From: DASWJQ01 sp036397095
GTDB taxonomy: Bacteria > Chloroflexota > Anaerolineae > Anaerolineales > E44-bin32
Direction of reading: 5' to 3'
NCBI GenBank assembly: GCA_036397095.1
Contig: DASWJQ010000049.1
Span: 1-35,326 of the forward strand
Length of the DNA stretch: 35,326 nucleotides
Shown piece after piece: positions 1 to 9,094 of this stretch. The position numbers and the translations under genes were made by a program. Under the pieces are notes generated by a model. The model saw only the letters and a list, made by a program, of their open reading frames with translations. It was not told where the DNA came from and made no database searches. How positions within the stretch are numbered: position 1 is the first letter of the stretch; the number at the start of each line of letters is the position of its first letter.

Positions 1-734
1 TGTTCGCGCTGCAGAATGCTCGCCTGTACCGCGAACTCGAACAGGAAAAGGAACGCATTTCCGAGATCCAGGAGGAGGCGCGCAAGAAGTTGGCGCGTGA
101 CCTTCACGACGGCCCGACCCAGTCGATCAGTGCCATCGGCATGCGGGTCAACTTCGCCCGGCGCCTGATGGAGCGCGATCCAAAATCAGCGGCCGATGAG
201 CTGTACAAGATCGAAGATTTGACCCGGCGCACCACCAAAGAGATGCGCCAGATGCTGTTCACGCTGCGACCCCTGGTGCTCGAATCCGAGGGCCTGGTGC
301 CCGCCTTCCATCAGTTGGCCGAGAAGATGATGGAAACTCATGGCCAGCGGGTGGTGGTCGAGGCCGACGAGGGCGTGGCCGACGAGCTGGAAGTGGGCAA
401 GCAGGGCGTGCTCTTCTTTATCGGCGAGGAGGCGGTCAACAACGCCCGCAAACACGCCGAGGCCAACACAGTCTGGATCCGCCTGCGCAAGCATCAGGAT
501 GTGCTGGCCCTCGACATTGTGGATGACGGTCGCGGCTTCGACATCCAGGCGGTCGAAACCAACTATGAGAAGCGCGGCAGCCTGGGCATGGTCAACCTGC
601 GTGAGCGGGCCGAGTTGGTCAACGGCATTCTCAAGCTTGAGTCGGTGCCGGGCCAAGGGACGCGCGTGCGGGTGATTGTGCCGCTCACGGTCGAAGCCGC
701 CGAGCGGCTGCACCGCGCTGGTTTTGCGGCGTAG
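1..734 (+). CDS. Sensor histidine kinase, NarL/DegS type (5' truncated)
   Basis: The reading frame is open from the window edge (codons from base 3), so the true start lies outside. It begins with ALQNARLYRELEQEKERI, typical of the end of a GAF domain and the linker helix. The HisKA_3 dimerisation helix with the phospho-accepting His follows in RKKLARDLHDGPTQ. The HATPase_c domain shows an N box (EEAVNNARKHA), a G1 box (DDGRGFD) and a G2 region (GSLGMVNLRERAEL). By family knowledge it autophosphorylates on His and passes phosphate to a LuxR-type response regulator. No partner regulator is visible in the window. The TTG at base 90 is not a credible start because it falls inside the H-box helix. 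The stop codon is one base from the left arm of a dispersed repeat. Confidence 0.93.
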   Translation, partial: FALQNARLYRELEQEKERISEIQEEARKKLARDLHDGPTQSISAIGMRVNFARRLMERDPKSAADELYKIEDLTRRTTKEMRQMLFTLRPLVLESEGLVPAFHQLAEKMMETHGQRVVVEADEGVADELEVGKQGVLFFIGEEAVNNARKHAEANTVWIRLRKHQDVLALDIVDDGRGFDIQAVETNYEKRGSLGMVNLRERAELVNGILKLESVPGQGTRVRVIVPLTVEAAERLHRAGFAA

Positions 735-1000
735 GAACCACGAAGGCCCCAAGCTCTCAAAGATTCGAATATGGACGACGAAGAAGAGAAGCTAGCGCCT
801 AGCCTCTAGCATCTAGCCAGGTGCTCGGTGCTTGGTGCCCAGGGCCAAGTGCCCAGTGCCCAGTGCCCAGTGCCCAGTGCCCAGTGTCCAGTGTCCAGTG
901 TCCAGTGTCCAGTGTCCAGTGTCCAGTGCTCAGTGCTCAGTGCTGCTGTTGACCGTGCCCCCTCATGTCCCCTTCGTGTCCTTTGGGTCTTTGTGGTTAA
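735..1000. repeat. Dispersed intergenic repeat, copy A, with heptad core
   Basis: The left arm at 736-753 (AACCACGAAGGCCCCAAG) is the approximate inverse of the right arm at about 971-1000, which ends TCTTTGTGGTTAA. The interior is built of 7-bp units. Four CTAGCNN units lie at 792-819, then degenerate units from 822. At 850-940 there are 13 clean heptads: five TGCCCAG, six TGTCCAG and two TGCTCAG. The right arm runs into the 3' end of rlmN. Confidence 0.85.
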
Positions 1001-2030
1001 CGGCAAGCTGACCGCAGCCGGCCTGAATATCGATGCCGCGCCGCAGGCGGATGCTGCACGAAATCCCACGGCCGGTCAGGACCGACTGAAACGCCTGGGC
1101 TTGGTCCTGGGGGGTTGGTCCGCCCCGGTAGCCGTCGGTGGGGTTGAGCGGGATCAGGTTGACATGGCACAGCAGGTCGTCGACCAGGTCGGCCAGCCGC
1201 TGGGCCTGCTGTTGGCTGTCGTTGACATCGCTCACCAGTGCCCATTCGAAGGTCAGGCGCCGGCCGCTGGCGGCGACATAGCGGCGGCAGGCCGCCATCA
1301 GGTCGGCGATCGGGTAGCGGTCGTTGATCGGCAGCATCGACGAGCGCAACTCGTCGTCGGCCGCGTGCAGTGACACCGCTAGTTGGTAGGGCCGCCCCTC
1401 GTCCGTGAAGCGGTCGATGGCGGGAACCAGCCCGACCGTCGAAACGGTGATGCGGCGGGCCCCGAAATTGAAGCCGTCGTGGTCGTTCAGCCGGTCAAGC
1501 GCGGCCAGCGTCGCCTCGTAGTTGTGGAACGGCTCGCCCATTCCCATGACAACAACATTCGTCAGGTGGTCGTCCGCCTGCCGCAGCTGGCGTTCAAAGC
1601 GCAGCACCTGCTCGATGATCTCGCCGGCCGACAGGTTGCGCTTGAATCCCATCTGGCCGGTGGCGCAGAAGGTGCAGCCCAGGGCACAGCCGGCCTGCGT
1701 CGAAATGCAGGCCGTGCGCCGCCGCCGGTAATCCATCAGTACGGCTTCGATGTACCCATCTTGGCCGGGCAGCGCCAGCAGCGCCTTTTCGGTGTGGCCG
1801 TCGCTCGAGTAGCGCCGGTCGGTCGGAGCCAGAACTCCGAAGGCAAACGACTCGTCGAGCGCTTGGCGCAGCTCCGAGGGCAGGGTAGTGATCTGACCGG
1901 CTTCGGTCGCCAACTGGCGGTAGAGCCAATGCCAGACTTGACCGGCACGGTAGGCCGGCTGGCCGCGTTGGGCGAACCAGTCGGTCAGCTGGTCACGCGT
2001 GCAATCGTAGATGTTGGGTTTGCTGGTCAT
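963..2030 (-). CDS. rlmN: 23S rRNA (adenine-2503-C2)-methyltransferase RlmN
   Basis: This radical-SAM enzyme methylates C2 of A2503 in 23S rRNA (and A37 of some tRNAs in E. coli) using a [4Fe-4S] cluster. The cluster-binding CxxxCxxC motif is in TQAGCALGCTFCATGQMGF. Other family segments are VVVMGMGEPFHNYE, RRITVSTVGLVPAIDRF and a C-terminal CSIRLRRGIDIQAGCGQLA containing the second catalytic Cys. Length (355 aa) is normal. The ATG start overlaps the stop of the upstream HAD gene (ATGA type), so the two are probably translationally coupled. The last 11 residues (NHKDPKDTKGT) are low-complexity and are encoded by the right arm of the dispersed repeat. The ancestral end was therefore probably shortly after GCGQLA. 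Confidence 0.96.
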   Translation of the reverse strand: MTSKPNIYDCTRDQLTDWFAQRGQPAYRAGQVWHWLYRQLATEAGQITTLPSELRQALDESFAFGVLAPTDRRYSSDGHTEKALLALPGQDGYIEAVLMDYRRRRTACISTQAGCALGCTFCATGQMGFKRNLSAGEIIEQVLRFERQLRQADDHLTNVVVMGMGEPFHNYEATLAALDRLNDHDGFNFGARRITVSTVGLVPAIDRFTDEGRPYQLAVSLHAADDELRSSMLPINDRYPIADLMAACRRYVAASGRRLTFEWALVSDVNDSQQQAQRLADLVDDLLCHVNLIPLNPTDGYRGGPTPQDQAQAFQSVLTGRGISCSIRLRRGIDIQAGCGQLAVNHKDPKDTKGT

Positions 2031-2830
2031 ATGCCGGGGTCGGTCAAGGCGTCGATGACAGCTGCCAGGTCGGCGAATAAAAAGTCGGGCTGGATGTCGG
2101 AGGACTCAAGCTGCGCCCGATCGGTGACGCCAGTCAGGAGCAGGCCGGTGGGGGCGCCGATCCGTTGGCCGCCCAGGATGTCGGTTTCGAGGCGGTCGCC
2201 AAGGACGAGCGTGTGTTCGGCTGGGACCCCCATCTGCTGAAGCGCTTGCTCGTACAAGTGCGGTTCGGGCTTGCCGATGATCGCCGGAGCGATATCGGTG
2301 GCGGCCTGCAGCGCCGCCAGCGTGGCGCCGTTGCCCGGCACCAGGCCGCGTTCGGTCGGGAAGGACACGTCGGGGTTGGTGCCAATAAAGGCGGCGCCGG
2401 CCCGGATTGCCAGACACGCTTCGGCCAACTGGGGCCAACTCAGCGTGCGGTCCATGCCGACGACGACGGCCATCGTCCCGTCGGCCGAGGTCGCCAAGGG
2501 GAAGCCCCGGCTGGCCAGCGCCTGGCGCAAGGCCTGCTCGCCGATCACCAGAACCGGGCTGCCGGCTGCCACGTTGTCGGCAAGGTAGGCGGCGGCTGCC
2601 ATGGCCGAGGTCATCACCTCGTCTTCGACAATCTCAACCCCGGCCTGCTCGAGCCGCTGTTGGATCGAGGCCGGCGAGGCGGTGGCGTTGTTGGTCGCCA
2701 GCACGAAACGAAGCTGGCGCCGGCGCAGCAGCGCGAAGAACGTCGCCACGCCCGGCAAGAGAGCCTTGCCCCGCCATAGGACTCCGTCCAGGTCGATGAT
2801 CAGCGCTTGCGTACTTGCCAGGTCCGGCAT
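2027..2830 (-). CDS. HAD-IIA family hydrolase (NagD/phosphoglycolate-phosphatase-like)
   Basis: A haloacid-dehalogenase-superfamily phosphatase. Motif I is LIIDLDGVLWRG with the nucleophilic Asp. Motif II is FVLATNNAT. The motif III Lys is in IIGKPEPHLYEQAL. Motif IV is VLGDRLETDILGGQRIGAPTGLLLTGVT. The order and the C2-type cap between motifs II and III fit subclass IIA, which contains NagD and p-nitrophenyl/phosphoglycolate phosphatases; the substrate cannot be read from sequence. An ATG at 2828-2830 is chosen because GGAG lies about 6 bases upstream; the in-frame TTG five codons earlier overlaps that site. It is the first gene of a two-gene operon with rlmN, with stop and start overlapping. 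Confidence 0.9.
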   Translation of the reverse strand: MPDLASTQALIIDLDGVLWRGKALLPGVATFFALLRRRQLRFVLATNNATASPASIQQRLEQAGVEIVEDEVMTSAMAAAAYLADNVAAGSPVLVIGEQALRQALASRGFPLATSADGTMAVVVGMDRTLSWPQLAEACLAIRAGAAFIGTNPDVSFPTERGLVPGNGATLAALQAATDIAPAIIGKPEPHLYEQALQQMGVPAEHTLVLGDRLETDILGGQRIGAPTGLLLTGVTDRAQLESSDIQPDFLFADLAAVIDALTDPGI

Positions 2831-2940
2831 GAAAGCTCCGGTCAAGTTTCGTCAACGATGCGGCTGCATGATAACGGACGAGGGGGAGCTGCGAAGCCAA
2901 AACGGGGATGAAGATTCAGGGAGGAACGCGAACAGAGGTG

Positions 2941-3018
2941 GCAACGAGCAACTAGCTACGAGCTAGTAGCTAGGCGCGAGCAGATATTCTTTGCGCCCTT
3001 CGCGCCTTCGTGGTTAGC
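2941..3018. repeat. Dispersed intergenic repeat, copy B
   Basis: The right arm at about 2987-3018 (TTTGCGCCCTTCGCGCC then TTCGTGGTTAGCC) follows a short core of AGCT/CTAG-containing 7-bp units at 2949-2976. A left arm is not clear. The arm supplies the stop codon of the DUF1028 gene. The rest of 2831-2940 holds no gene; it contains the upstream region of the HAD gene. Confidence 0.65.
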
Positions 3019-3883
3019 CAAACTTGCGCTGGATGAATTCGAGGACCGGCCGGTCGATCCAGCCGGCTTCGACGTCGGAGCGTTCTTCGAAGTTCTCATT
3101 GCCCAGGAAGGCAAACAGCGCCCGTCGGGTGGGCTCGTCGAGCGAGGCGTCGACCGCGCCCTGGTAGTAGCCCTGGTCGGCCAGAATGCGCTTCAGGGCC
3201 TGGAGCTCGACACCTTGCAGGGCCACCCGATCTTCGGGCGGGCTCTGGCCGAAGTACAGGTCGTGCAGTTCGAGCAATTCAGTCAGGCGCGGGACGGGGT
3301 CGGGGTGGTCGTCGACGCGGTAGTCGAGCCAGCGGTCGTTGTGTCCGCCGTAGCCGGCGGCTTCCTTGACCACCAGCAGCCCGGCGCTTTGCCGGCCGCG
3401 GCGGTCGCCGCCGGCCCGGTCGCCGGCCAGCAGGGCGGCCAGCAAGCGGTCGGCCAATGTCCCGCCGGCCGATTCATAGGCCTCGGCCATCGCCGGCACG
3501 ACCTCGGGGCCGGTCAGGATGTTGCCCTGTACGGCGTACCCCTGGCCAATGCGGCCGCCGGCCCATGCGAGACACTTCTCGCCGGTGAAGGTGGCCGAAC
3601 CGCCCCCGGCGTCGACCAGCCCCACCTGGCGCAGTGCCCGGTCGGCGTCGGCTTCAATCAGCTTGTCGAGGGTCTGTTGGGCGCTCAGCCCGTCGGCCAT
3701 CAGCGCCAGACCCTCCGGCCCATAAGCCGTGTTGGCGTGGGACTGGGTGGCGACGGCCCCGGCACCGGCCCGCGCCCAGGGCACAACGGCGCCGGCCGCT
3801 GGAAACTTGGAGGCGACGGCGATGCCCCAGGCCTGATCGCTGTCGCTGTGGGCGACGATGGAGAAGGTTGAAGGATGGATCAT
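3014..3883 (-). CDS. DUF1028 domain-containing protein
   Basis: The N-terminal ~210 residues match the DUF1028 family, whose members have an Ntn-hydrolase-like fold: HPSTFSIVAHSDSDQAWGIAVASKFPAAGAVVPWARAG, then SHANTAYGPEGLALMADG and a central QGNILTG segment. The C-terminal ~75 residues (RVALQGVELQALKRILADQGYYQGAVD and following) resemble the putative peptidoglycan-binding domain often attached to DUF1028. Function is unknown; hydrolase activity is a family-level guess. The protein ends KFG-stop, where GGC TAA belongs to repeat copy B, so its last codons may have been set by repeat insertion. The ATG start is only a few bases from the arm of copy C and no good Shine-Dalgarno is visible. Confidence 0.88.
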   Translation of the reverse strand: MIHPSTFSIVAHSDSDQAWGIAVASKFPAAGAVVPWARAGAGAVATQSHANTAYGPEGLALMADGLSAQQTLDKLIEADADRALRQVGLVDAGGGSATFTGEKCLAWAGGRIGQGYAVQGNILTGPEVVPAMAEAYESAGGTLADRLLAALLAGDRAGGDRRGRQSAGLLVVKEAAGYGGHNDRWLDYRVDDHPDPVPRLTELLELHDLYFGQSPPEDRVALQGVELQALKRILADQGYYQGAVDASLDEPTRRALFAFLGNENFEERSDVEAGWIDRPVLEFIQRKFG

Positions 3884-3886
3884 ACG

Positions 3887-4053
3887 AGGCTAACCACAAA
3901 GGCCCGAAGGCCACAAAGGGTCAATTGGGGAACACAAAGAAGACCGGCAATCAGCTTTTGGCTCTGAGCTGAAAGCTGATGGCTGAATGCTGATAGCCCA
4001 CCTTTGTGTCCACTTGTCGAATCTTTGTGCCCTTTGCGCCCTGGTGGTTTGGC
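3887..4053. repeat. Dispersed intergenic repeat, copy C
   Basis: The left arm at 3888-3920 (GGCTAACCACAAAGGCCCG...) and the right arm at 4022-4053 (TCTTTGTGCCCTTTGCGCC...GGTGGTTTGGC) are inverted relative to each other. Between them, at about 3954-4000, is a heptad core with units AGCTTTT, GGCTCTG, AGCTGAA, AGCTGAT, GGCTGAA and TGCTGAT. It fills the whole space between clpX (3' end) and the DUF1028 gene (5' end). Confidence 0.85.
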
Positions 4054-4059
4054 TTCAAT

Positions 4060-5361
<1,302 letters not shown>

Positions 5362-5364
5362 CGA

Positions 5365-6018
5365 TTAGCTACTGGCCTCCGCTTTCTCTTTCTCCTCCTT
5401 GCCGTTCTGGCGCTGTTTCTCGCCTGCTTCCAGCACGTGATCGACAAGGCCGTACTTCTTGGCTTCGGCACCGTCCATGTAAAAATCGCGCTCGGTGTCG
5501 TGCTCGATGATCTCGAGCGACTGGCCGGTGTGGGCCATCAAGATGGCGTTGATCTTCTCTCGCAGCCGCAGAATTTCCTTGGCCTGGATTTCAATATCTG
5601 TCGCCTGGCCCTGGGCGCCACCCAGCGGTTGGTGTATGTGTACGGTAGCATTTGGCAGAGCATAACGCAACCCCTGGCTGCCGGCGGTTAGGAGAACAGT
5701 ACCGAAGGAAGCGGTCATGCCGACGGCCACCGTGGAAATCGGGGCGCTGACCTGCTGCATTGTGTCATAAATGGCCAACCCAGCGTAGATCTGGCCGCCC
5801 GGACAGTTGATGTACATGTTGATCTGCTCGTCCGGGTTTTCCTGATCCAGATACAAGAGTTGGGCCACAATCAAGTTCGAGACCTGGTCATTGATCGGCG
5901 TCCCCAAGAACACAATTCGGTTCTTGAGCAGGAGCGAGTAGATATCGTAGGCGCGTTCACCGCGGCCCGTCGATTCGATCACCATCGGGATCAGGGACAT
6001 CGGGACGTTGTCGTTCAT
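5365..6018 (-). CDS. clpP: ATP-dependent Clp protease proteolytic subunit ClpP
   Basis: This serine protease forms the barrel that pairs with ClpX. The catalytic Ser lies in VGMTASFGTVLLTAG (GMAASMG in E. coli-type enzymes), the His in ATVHIHQPLGGAQGQATD, and the Asp in the segment DTERDFYMDGAEAKKYGLVD. Length (217 aa) includes a short N-terminal extension and a Lys/Glu-rich C-terminal tail after VLEAGEKQ. The start overlaps the tig stop by four bases (ATGA), and clpX follows after three bases. It is therefore the middle gene of a tightly coupled operon. The TASFG variant around the nucleophile is conservative and does not suggest inactivation. Confidence 0.97.
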   Translation of the reverse strand: MNDNVPMSLIPMVIESTGRGERAYDIYSLLLKNRIVFLGTPINDQVSNLIVAQLLYLDQENPDEQINMYINCPGGQIYAGLAIYDTMQQVSAPISTVAVGMTASFGTVLLTAGSQGLRYALPNATVHIHQPLGGAQGQATDIEIQAKEILRLREKINAILMAHTGQSLEIIEHDTERDFYMDGAEAKKYGLVDHVLEAGEKQRQNGKEEKEKAEASS

Positions 6019-7445
6019 GACTGCTCCTTTACCTCTTCTTCCGACACATCTATTGCTTGGTTGGTTGTCTCATCGATGAGTTCAGCAGGGGTATCGTCCC
6101 CAGGTTCGTTGGCAACCTCGGCCGGGCCACCCGGCTCGGGCACTTCGTCGCCGCGGGCGATGGCCAGCAGGCGCTCGATCGCCTTGTCGGTCAGCAGATC
6201 GACTTCGATCTGGCGCCGGTAGGCGGCGGTGTCCAATCGTTTGCGCACGTCGGCGGCCTGCTCGCCAAGCGGCTCGACCATGCGGTCGAGGGCAGCGTCG
6301 GTATCTGACTCGTCGATCTTGAGCCCTTCCAGATCGACAATTTCGCCCAGCACAAGGCCGCGCTGTAGACGGGCCTCGGCCTCCGGGCGTGCTTCTTCGC
6401 GCAGATCGTCGAGCGACTTGCCTTCCATCGTAAGGTAGTCTTCCAGCTTGAGGTTCTGGCGTTCGAGACGGTGCACCAGGTCGTGCAGCATGTCGTCGAT
6501 CTCGCGCTCGACCAGCGATGGCGGATACTCGATGGAAGCGCCCTCAATGACGGCCTCCATCACCTGGTCGCGGTATTCCTGGCGGTTGCGGCTCTCCAAC
6601 TCTTGCTGCAGGTTCTCGCGCACCTTGACACGCAGCGAGAGCAGATCGTCGAAATCGCCGACGTTCTTGGCCAAATCGTCGGTCCATTCGGGCACCAGGC
6701 GCGACTTGACCTCGAGGCACTTGAAAGTAAAGGTGGCCTGCTTGCCTTGCAGACTTTCGCCGGCGTAATCTTCGGGGAAGTTGTGCTCGATCGTCTTCTC
6801 ATCGCCGGCGCTCATGCCGACCAGTTCGTCGGCAATGCCCGGGATGGGCCATTTGGTGTCGGGCTCGAGCAGCAGGGAGGCGTTCTTCTCGTCGATCAGT
6901 TGGCCGTCATCGTCATCGGGCGGGTCGTGCAGCTGGCCGGTGACGTCGAGCACCAGGACATCGCCCATCTTGGCGGCGCGTTCGGCCGGCTCGATCAGAG
7001 CCTGTCCCTGGCGCAGTTCCTCCAGCACCTCTTCGACGGTTTCGTCCTTGACATCGGCGTCCGGCGGATCGAGGCGCAGGTCGCGGTAGTCGCCCAGGTC
7101 GATCTGCGGGCTGAGCGGGATGGTGTAGCGCAGGACCAGTGGGTCCTTGCTGACAACCTCATCCAGCGAGCCGGGGGCGAAGGGTTCGACGTCGGCCTCT
7201 TCCAGCGCCTGCCGGTAGACATCCTGGCCCAGGTCGTCCAGGGCCTCTTCGAACAGGTAGTCGTCGCCGACCTTGCCGGCGATCACGCTGTAGGGTGCTT
7301 TGCCCGGCCGGAAGCCAGGGATCTTCATTTGTTTGGCGACGCGGCGAGCGGCGGCCTGCTTAGCCTTATCCAGCTGCTCGGCCGGCACTTCGACGGTCAA
7401 CCCGACCTGTCGTTGTTCCAGGTCCTGCTTTTCGACCTTCAACAT
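6015..7445 (-). CDS. tig: Trigger factor, ribosome-associated chaperone
   Basis: Trigger factor binds the ribosome exit tunnel and shields nascent chains. The N-terminal domain carries the ribosome-docking signature in GFRPGKAPYSVI (about residue 44 onward). The middle FKBP-type PPIase domain starts around KMGDVLVLDVTGQL and includes an acidic insertion (DPPDDDDGQLIDE). The helical C-terminal domain (VMEAVIEGASIEYPPSLVEREIDDML) ends in an acidic, low-complexity tail (VANEPGDDTPAELIDETTNQ). Length (476 aa) is slightly above the usual 430-450 aa because of that tail. The ATG is preceded by AGGAG at 5 bases. It is the first gene of tig-clpP-clpX, with tRNA-Leu about 85 bases upstream on the same strand. 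Confidence 0.95.
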   Translation of the reverse strand: MLKVEKQDLEQRQVGLTVEVPAEQLDKAKQAAARRVAKQMKIPGFRPGKAPYSVIAGKVGDDYLFEEALDDLGQDVYRQALEEADVEPFAPGSLDEVVSKDPLVLRYTIPLSPQIDLGDYRDLRLDPPDADVKDETVEEVLEELRQGQALIEPAERAAKMGDVLVLDVTGQLHDPPDDDDGQLIDEKNASLLLEPDTKWPIPGIADELVGMSAGDEKTIEHNFPEDYAGESLQGKQATFTFKCLEVKSRLVPEWTDDLAKNVGDFDDLLSLRVKVRENLQQELESRNRQEYRDQVMEAVIEGASIEYPPSLVEREIDDMLHDLVHRLERQNLKLEDYLTMEGKSLDDLREEARPEAEARLQRGLVLGEIVDLEGLKIDESDTDAALDRMVEPLGEQAADVRKRLDTAAYRRQIEVDLLTDKAIERLLAIARGDEVPEPGGPAEVANEPGDDTPAELIDETTNQAIDVSEEEVKEQS

Positions 7446-7529
7446 GAACTCCTCATGGACGACGACTGGTCAGACATGACACGGGGCCGGCCAGCGGCCC
7501 CGGCATGACGGCGGACGATTGCCGTCAGG

Positions 7530-7611
7530 TGGGGAAGGAGGGAGTTGAACCCTCACGCCCGAGGGCACGTGATCCTAAGTCACGCCTGTCTGCCAGTTCC
7601 AGCACTTCCCC
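7530..7611 (-). tRNA. tRNA-Leu (anticodon TAG)
   Basis: On the minus strand an acceptor stem GGGGAAG (7605-7611) pairs with CTTCCCC (7531-7537), with discriminator A at 7530. The D-arm reads CTGGAACTGGCAGACAG. The anticodon arm is CGTGA-CTTAGGA-TCACG, with anticodon TAG at 7575-7577. A class II variable arm (GCCCTCGGGC) and a T-arm GAGGGTTCAACTCCCTC follow. The long variable arm and anticodon fit leucine. CCA is not encoded (CCT follows the discriminator). Confidence 0.95.
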
Positions 7612-7642
7612 GCTTTGCGGGACTATGAGCCCCGGCGGGTTG

Positions 7643-7671
7643 ATTATAGCCGCTGGCGTTTGGCGGCGTAA
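7643..7671 (-). promoter_or_regulatory. Probable promoter of tRNA-Leu (and possibly tig)
   Basis: On the minus strand a perfect TATAAT (7643-7648) lies about 31 bases upstream of the tRNA 5' end. A weak -35 (TTACGC, 7666-7671) is 17 bases further up. Two GC-rich hairpins without a T-tract lie between the tRNA and tig, so read-through into tig is possible. Confidence 0.5.
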
Positions 7672-7732
7672 AGCACGCCGCGCGTTAGAAGTTTGTTGGA
7701 GGCAATCAACCCGGCAGTGCGGAGTTGGCGAT

Positions 7733-7900
7733 GAACCACGAAGGCGCAAGGACACAAAGGGGCCAGGAGTGAGCACAAAGCAAAGCAGTTAGCTCTTAAC
7801 ATCTAGCTCCTAGCCAGCGGCTAGCTGCCAGTTGCTAGTTGCTACTTTCTTCGTGTTCCCAATTTGAAACTTAGTGACCTTGGCGCCTTCGTGGTTGGCC
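7733..7900. repeat. Dispersed intergenic repeat, copy D
   Basis: The left arm at 7733-7764 (GAACCACGAAGGCGCAAGG...) is inverted relative to the right arm at about 7878-7900 (CCTTGGCGCCTTCGTGGTTGGCC). The core at about 7788-7845 consists of 7-bp units such as TTAGCTC, CTAGCTC, CTAGCCA, GTTGCTA and GTTGCTA. The remaining gap 7612-7732 holds the tRNA promoter and nothing else recognisable. Confidence 0.85.
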
Positions 7901-9094
7901 TTAGCCCGGCGCCGTCTGGGACAGAGTCCGCCGCAGCTGGTCGAGGTGCAGCAGGTCGTGGTCGGTGGCGACGCCCATGATCTCGGTCAGGGTGGTTGGG
8001 CCAAGCAGGGCGTGGCGGGCCGGCGCCCGCCACTGGTCGTCGTCCAGGTTGGCCAGCAAGGCGATGGTCCGCTGGCGGGCATCCGTGAAGGCGGCCAGCG
8101 CCTGGGCCGGGTCTTGGGCCAGGTAGTCGCGAGCCTCGGCCCACTGGTCGGGGTCGGCCGCCGAGACAAACGGCGCCGTTTCCGCGAGCATGCGCCGCAG
8201 CCGCGTCAAATTGACCTCGAGTTCGGTGTCGCGCAGATGGCACACAATCTCAACTGGGGCCCATTCGCGCGGCGCTGGCCGCTGGCGCCAGAACGGCTGG
8301 TCGAGTTCGGCGGTCAGGGACAGCAGCGCCGCTAGGTGGCCGCGCATGCGGGCCAACACCGCCACCGGCTGGCGGGCCGCGGCCGAATCGACCTGTTCGG
8401 CCGCCTGGTCGGTCAGCCACGCGGCGGCCTCAACCAACGTCCCGCCCGGTTGACCATCGGGCAGGTCTTCCCCGACTTGAAAGGTCGCCAGGCCCAGCGC
8501 CCGGCTGGGCGCCAGATCGTTGGTCGGGTGGTCGCCGATGAAGGCGGCCGCCTGCGGCGGGACCCCCAGCCGGCCCAAGATTTCGGCGACGTAGGCCGGC
8601 TGCGGTTTGGCGAAGTGCATGTGCTCGTAGGCCGTGACCAAAGCGAACGGCGGATTGGTCATATCAAAGCCAGCCCAGGCCAGCCGTTGGTCGATGGCCG
8701 TCTGCGGAAAGAGTGGGTTGGTGGCCACGACCACTTCCATGTCAGCCGCCAGGGCCGCTTGCACCAGCTCCGGCCCGCCGGGAACCGGTGCGACCAGCTC
8801 GGCCAACTGCGGGTAGCTGTCGCGGTAGAAGGCTGCGACCGTCTGCCGCAAATCGGACTCGTCCGCGCCCAGCGCCGGGTAGAAGTGGGCGTCGAAGGCC
8901 TCTTTCAGGGTGCGCGTCGGGTCCAGGTTCCGGATCATGCGACCGGTGGCCTCGTTGAGGGCCGAGAGCACAACCTCCGGCGGCCAGCGGTCGGCCAGCG
9001 AGCCGGCCAGCCTGGTCATGTAGGCTGGCAGGAACCGCTCCAGATTGGTCTGGAGCAGGGTGTCGTCCAGGTCGAGCAGCAGGGCGCGGATCAC
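7901..9094 (-). CDS. HAD hydrolase fused to a DinB-like domain
   Basis: The N-terminal ~235 residues are a HAD-like phosphatase: motif I LLLDLDDTLLQTN, motif II VVVATNPLFP, a Lys in HFAKPQPAYVAEIL, and motif IV AAFIGDHPTNDLAPSRALGL. The C-terminal ~150 residues (LARMRGHLAALLSLTAELDQPFW, PREWAPVEIVCHLRDTELEV, TDHDLLHLDQLRRTL) look like a DinB/YfiT four-helix bundle with candidate His ligands. The GTG at 9092-9094 is chosen: it overlaps the stop of the upstream Cys-rich gene (GTGA), and the HAD strand starts immediately after. Upstream in-frame codons are shadow sequence. The substrate is unknown. The gene ends GGC TAA next to repeat copy D. It is the third gene of the efp operon. Confidence 0.82.
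   Translation of the reverse strand: MIRALLLDLDDTLLQTNLERFLPAYMTRLAGSLADRWPPEVVLSALNEATGRMIRNLDPTRTLKEAFDAHFYPALGADESDLRQTVAAFYRDSYPQLAELVAPVPGGPELVQAALAADMEVVVATNPLFPQTAIDQRLAWAGFDMTNPPFALVTAYEHMHFAKPQPAYVAEILGRLGVPPQAAAFIGDHPTNDLAPSRALGLATFQVGEDLPDGQPGGTLVEAAAWLTDQAAEQVDSAAARQPVAVLARMRGHLAALLSLTAELDQPFWRQRPAPREWAPVEIVCHLRDTELEVNLTRLRRMLAETAPFVSAADPDQWAEARDYLAQDPAQALAAFTDARQRTIALLANLDDDQWRAPARHALLGPTTLTEIMGVATDHDLLHLDQLRRTLSQTAPG

Noticed and set aside
850..940. Tandem array resembling a CRISPR or coding repeat
   Set aside because: The units are 7 bp with no spacers, and an open frame through them (828-1373, plus) is an artefact antisense to rlmN.
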